Positions 5,433 to 6,316 of a stretch of DNA of 6,316 nucleotides are shown here, in pieces (positions within the stretch are counted from its first letter, which is position 1; each line of letters opens with the position of its first letter). This stretch comes from VGSZ01 sp044349155. GTDB lineage: Bacteria; Myxococcota; UBA727; VGSZ01. The stretch lies in contig JBIKRQ010000371.1 of NCBI GenBank assembly GCA_044349155.1, positions 1 through 6,316 of the forward strand. Reading direction: 5' to 3'. Both the position numbers and the translations under genes were made by a program. A model generated the notes under the pieces. That model was not told the DNA's origin, made no database searches, and saw only the letters and a program-made list of their open reading frames with translations.

Positions 5433-6284
5433 TCAGTTGGTGAGTTCCCAGCGGAAGTTGTAGCGGAACAGGCTGTCGACAGCGGCGCCATCCACCTCGG
5501 CGGCCTTGAACGTGCAGTTCGTGCGCACGGCCTTCACCGACAACGCATCCAACTCCTTGCTGCCCGACGAACGCGTCACGCGCACGCCGATCAACGTGCC
5601 AGCCGCATCGACCTCGAGCAGCAGGCCCGTGACGCCTTCGATGTTCTGGTCGGCGAGTTCCTTCGGATACGGCGGCTGCTTGCAGCTCGGCGTGGCTTCC
5701 TTCGACAACGTCGACGCCTTCGCGGCCTTGAAGCCAGGCTTGCCGCCTGCGTAGCCCTTCACATCCTCGGGCTTGACGAACTTCTCGCCATTCGGGTCGC
5801 CGTAGGTGGTGTTGCCCACGCGCACCGCAGGCCCGCCACTGCCTTTGACCACCGAGTTCATGCTGATGCCCGTGACGACGGGAACGGGCTCGCTGGGTGG
5901 CTCAGGAGGCGGAGGCGTGTTCGAAGGTGGAGGCGGAGGAAGCGGCTCCGTCGGCGGGGGCGGCAACTCCTTCGCTGGCTTGGGCGGCTCGGGCTTCTTC
6001 TCCTCGGGTGGGGGAGGAGGAGGTGGAGGCGGAGGAGGTGGCGGCGTGTAGATCGCCATCTCGACGCGCTGCTCAGGCTTCTTCTGCGGCGCCTTGTTCG
6101 CCCCCGCACCGACGACGGCGTGGATGCCAAACGCGATCAAAAACGCGAGGAGGAAGATGCCCCAGTTGAAGTCGTCGTCGGCTTCAAAGCCAACGATGCC
6201 GATCGGCGTTCCGGCGTCGACGATCCGCGGCGAACGGGTGCCTGCGGGCGGCGTTGGCGGATCGGTCTCGGACGGAGTCGACAT
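5433..6284 (-). CDS. tonB: TonB-family energy transducer
   Basis: This 283-residue protein has the TonB layout. A cytoplasmic stretch of about 40 residues is followed by one membrane helix (about 42-59, GIFLLAFLIAFGIHAVVG), whose His55 may match the His conserved in the E. coli TonB helix. A proline-rich periplasmic linker (about 81-136) opens with 13 consecutive Pro. A spacer with VRVGNTTYGDP leads to a TonB C-terminal domain (about 204-283: PPYPKELADQNIEGVTGLLLEV, then a VTRSSGSKELD helix region and FRYNFRWEL). TonB links the ExbB-ExbD proton-driven motor to outer-membrane receptors that take up siderophores and other ligands. The usual W-x-Y/F-x-P element is replaced by NCTF, and C201 and C257 flank the C-terminal domain. 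The ATG at 6284 has GGTGA 6 nt upstream. exbBD or other partners are not visible; the window ends 32 nt upstream. Symbol is by family; the specific paralogue and substrate are unknown. Confidence 0.88.
   Translation of the reverse strand: MSTPSETDPPTPPAGTRSPRIVDAGTPIGIVGFEADDDFNWGIFLLAFLIAFGIHAVVGAGANKAPQKKPEQRVEMAIYTPPPPPPPPPPPPPEEKKPEPPKPAKELPPPPTEPLPPPPPSNTPPPPEPPSEPVPVVTGISMNSVVKGSGGPAVRVGNTTYGDPNGEKFVKPEDVKGYAGGKPGFKAAKASTLSKEATPSCKQPPYPKELADQNIEGVTGLLLEVDAAGTLIGVRVTRSSGSKELDALSVKAVRTNCTFKAAEVDGAAVDSLFRYNFRWELTN
5877..6044 (-). repeat. Proline-rich low-complexity tract of TonB
   Basis: These codons encode about residues 81-136, dominated by Pro with Glu and Lys. The first 13 codons (6006-6044) are all Pro but use all four codons (five CCT, three CCA, two CCC, three CCG... 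mixed order), so this is not a simple slipped trinucleotide. The plus strand is correspondingly a G-rich, almost pyrimidine-free tract. In known TonB proteins such a segment spans the periplasm as a stiff rod. Confidence 0.85.
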
Positions 6285-6290
6285 CGAGGG

Positions 6291-6295
6291 TCACC
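6291..6295 (-). promoter_or_regulatory. Ribosome binding site of tonB
   Basis: The minus strand reads GGTGA, 6 nt before the ATG at 6284, a moderate Shine-Dalgarno match. The TGA within it could also be the stop of an upstream gene, which cannot be judged from the 20-odd bases left. Confidence 0.5.
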
Positions 6296-6316
6296 AGCGG
6301 TGCGTGCGTTCGTTCG

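Noticed and set aside
2773..5463. Plus-strand open frame of 896 codons opposite sppA
   Set aside because: Its translation is a His/Arg-rich sequence without domain features, and it lies antisense to a gene with clear SppA motifs. Long antisense open frames are expected in GC-rich genomes.
6285..6316. C-terminal end of an upstream gene (stop at 6291-6293, frame reading NERTHRW)
   Set aside because: Only about 25 bases are available and other frames are open too; nothing identifies a gene. An exbD-like neighbour would be plausible but cannot be seen.

Overview
The window is GC-rich bacterial DNA, with coding sequence on almost every base and all six genes on the minus strand. Reading along that strand (high to low coordinates) the order is: a TonB-family energy transducer (6284-5433), a two-domain SppA-type S49 protease with an extra N-terminal outer-membrane-barrel-like region (5370-2857), a response-regulator-receiver/protein-kinase-like fusion with a degraded active site (2779-1526), a RidA enamine/imine deaminase (1494-1093), glycyl-tRNA synthetase alpha subunit glyQ (1035-49), and the first 18 codons of the beta subunit glyS (from 56, running off the left edge). 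Only the glyS end is cut; the other five genes are complete.

TonB and an SppA with a cleavable signal peptide indicate a Gram-negative cell with an outer membrane. The heterotetrameric GlyQ/GlyS enzyme is a bacterial type. GC-richness, a Hanks-type kinase fold fused to a receiver domain, and a TonB with a long poly-proline linker, a GNTxYGDP motif and a Cys in place of the usual Trp in its C-terminal domain fit Myxococcota or a related deltaproteobacterial group best. This placement is inference from protein style, not from a marker gene comparison.

Layout: the right third (4501-6316) is cell-envelope related (TonB; the barrel part of SppA). The centre (2857-4500) holds the tandem S49 protease domains, with both the catalytic Lys (K430) and Ser (S628) present. 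The left centre (1526-2779) is the unusual gene: the kinase-like half lacks the VAIK Lys and the HRD Asp, and the receiver half keeps the phosphoacceptor Asp but lacks the conserved Thr and Lys. It is probably a signalling scaffold or binding protein rather than an enzyme. The left end (1-1494) is housekeeping: ridA followed by glyQS, which overlap by 8 nt.

Gaps between genes are 62, 77, 31 and 57 nt. Three of the four contain a GC-rich stem-loop close behind the upstream stop codon; only the one between ridA and glyQ is followed by a U-rich run on the transcribed strand. No mobile element, CRISPR array, tRNA or rRNA was seen. The two points most worth following up are the receiver-pseudokinase fusion and the barrel-SppA fusion.
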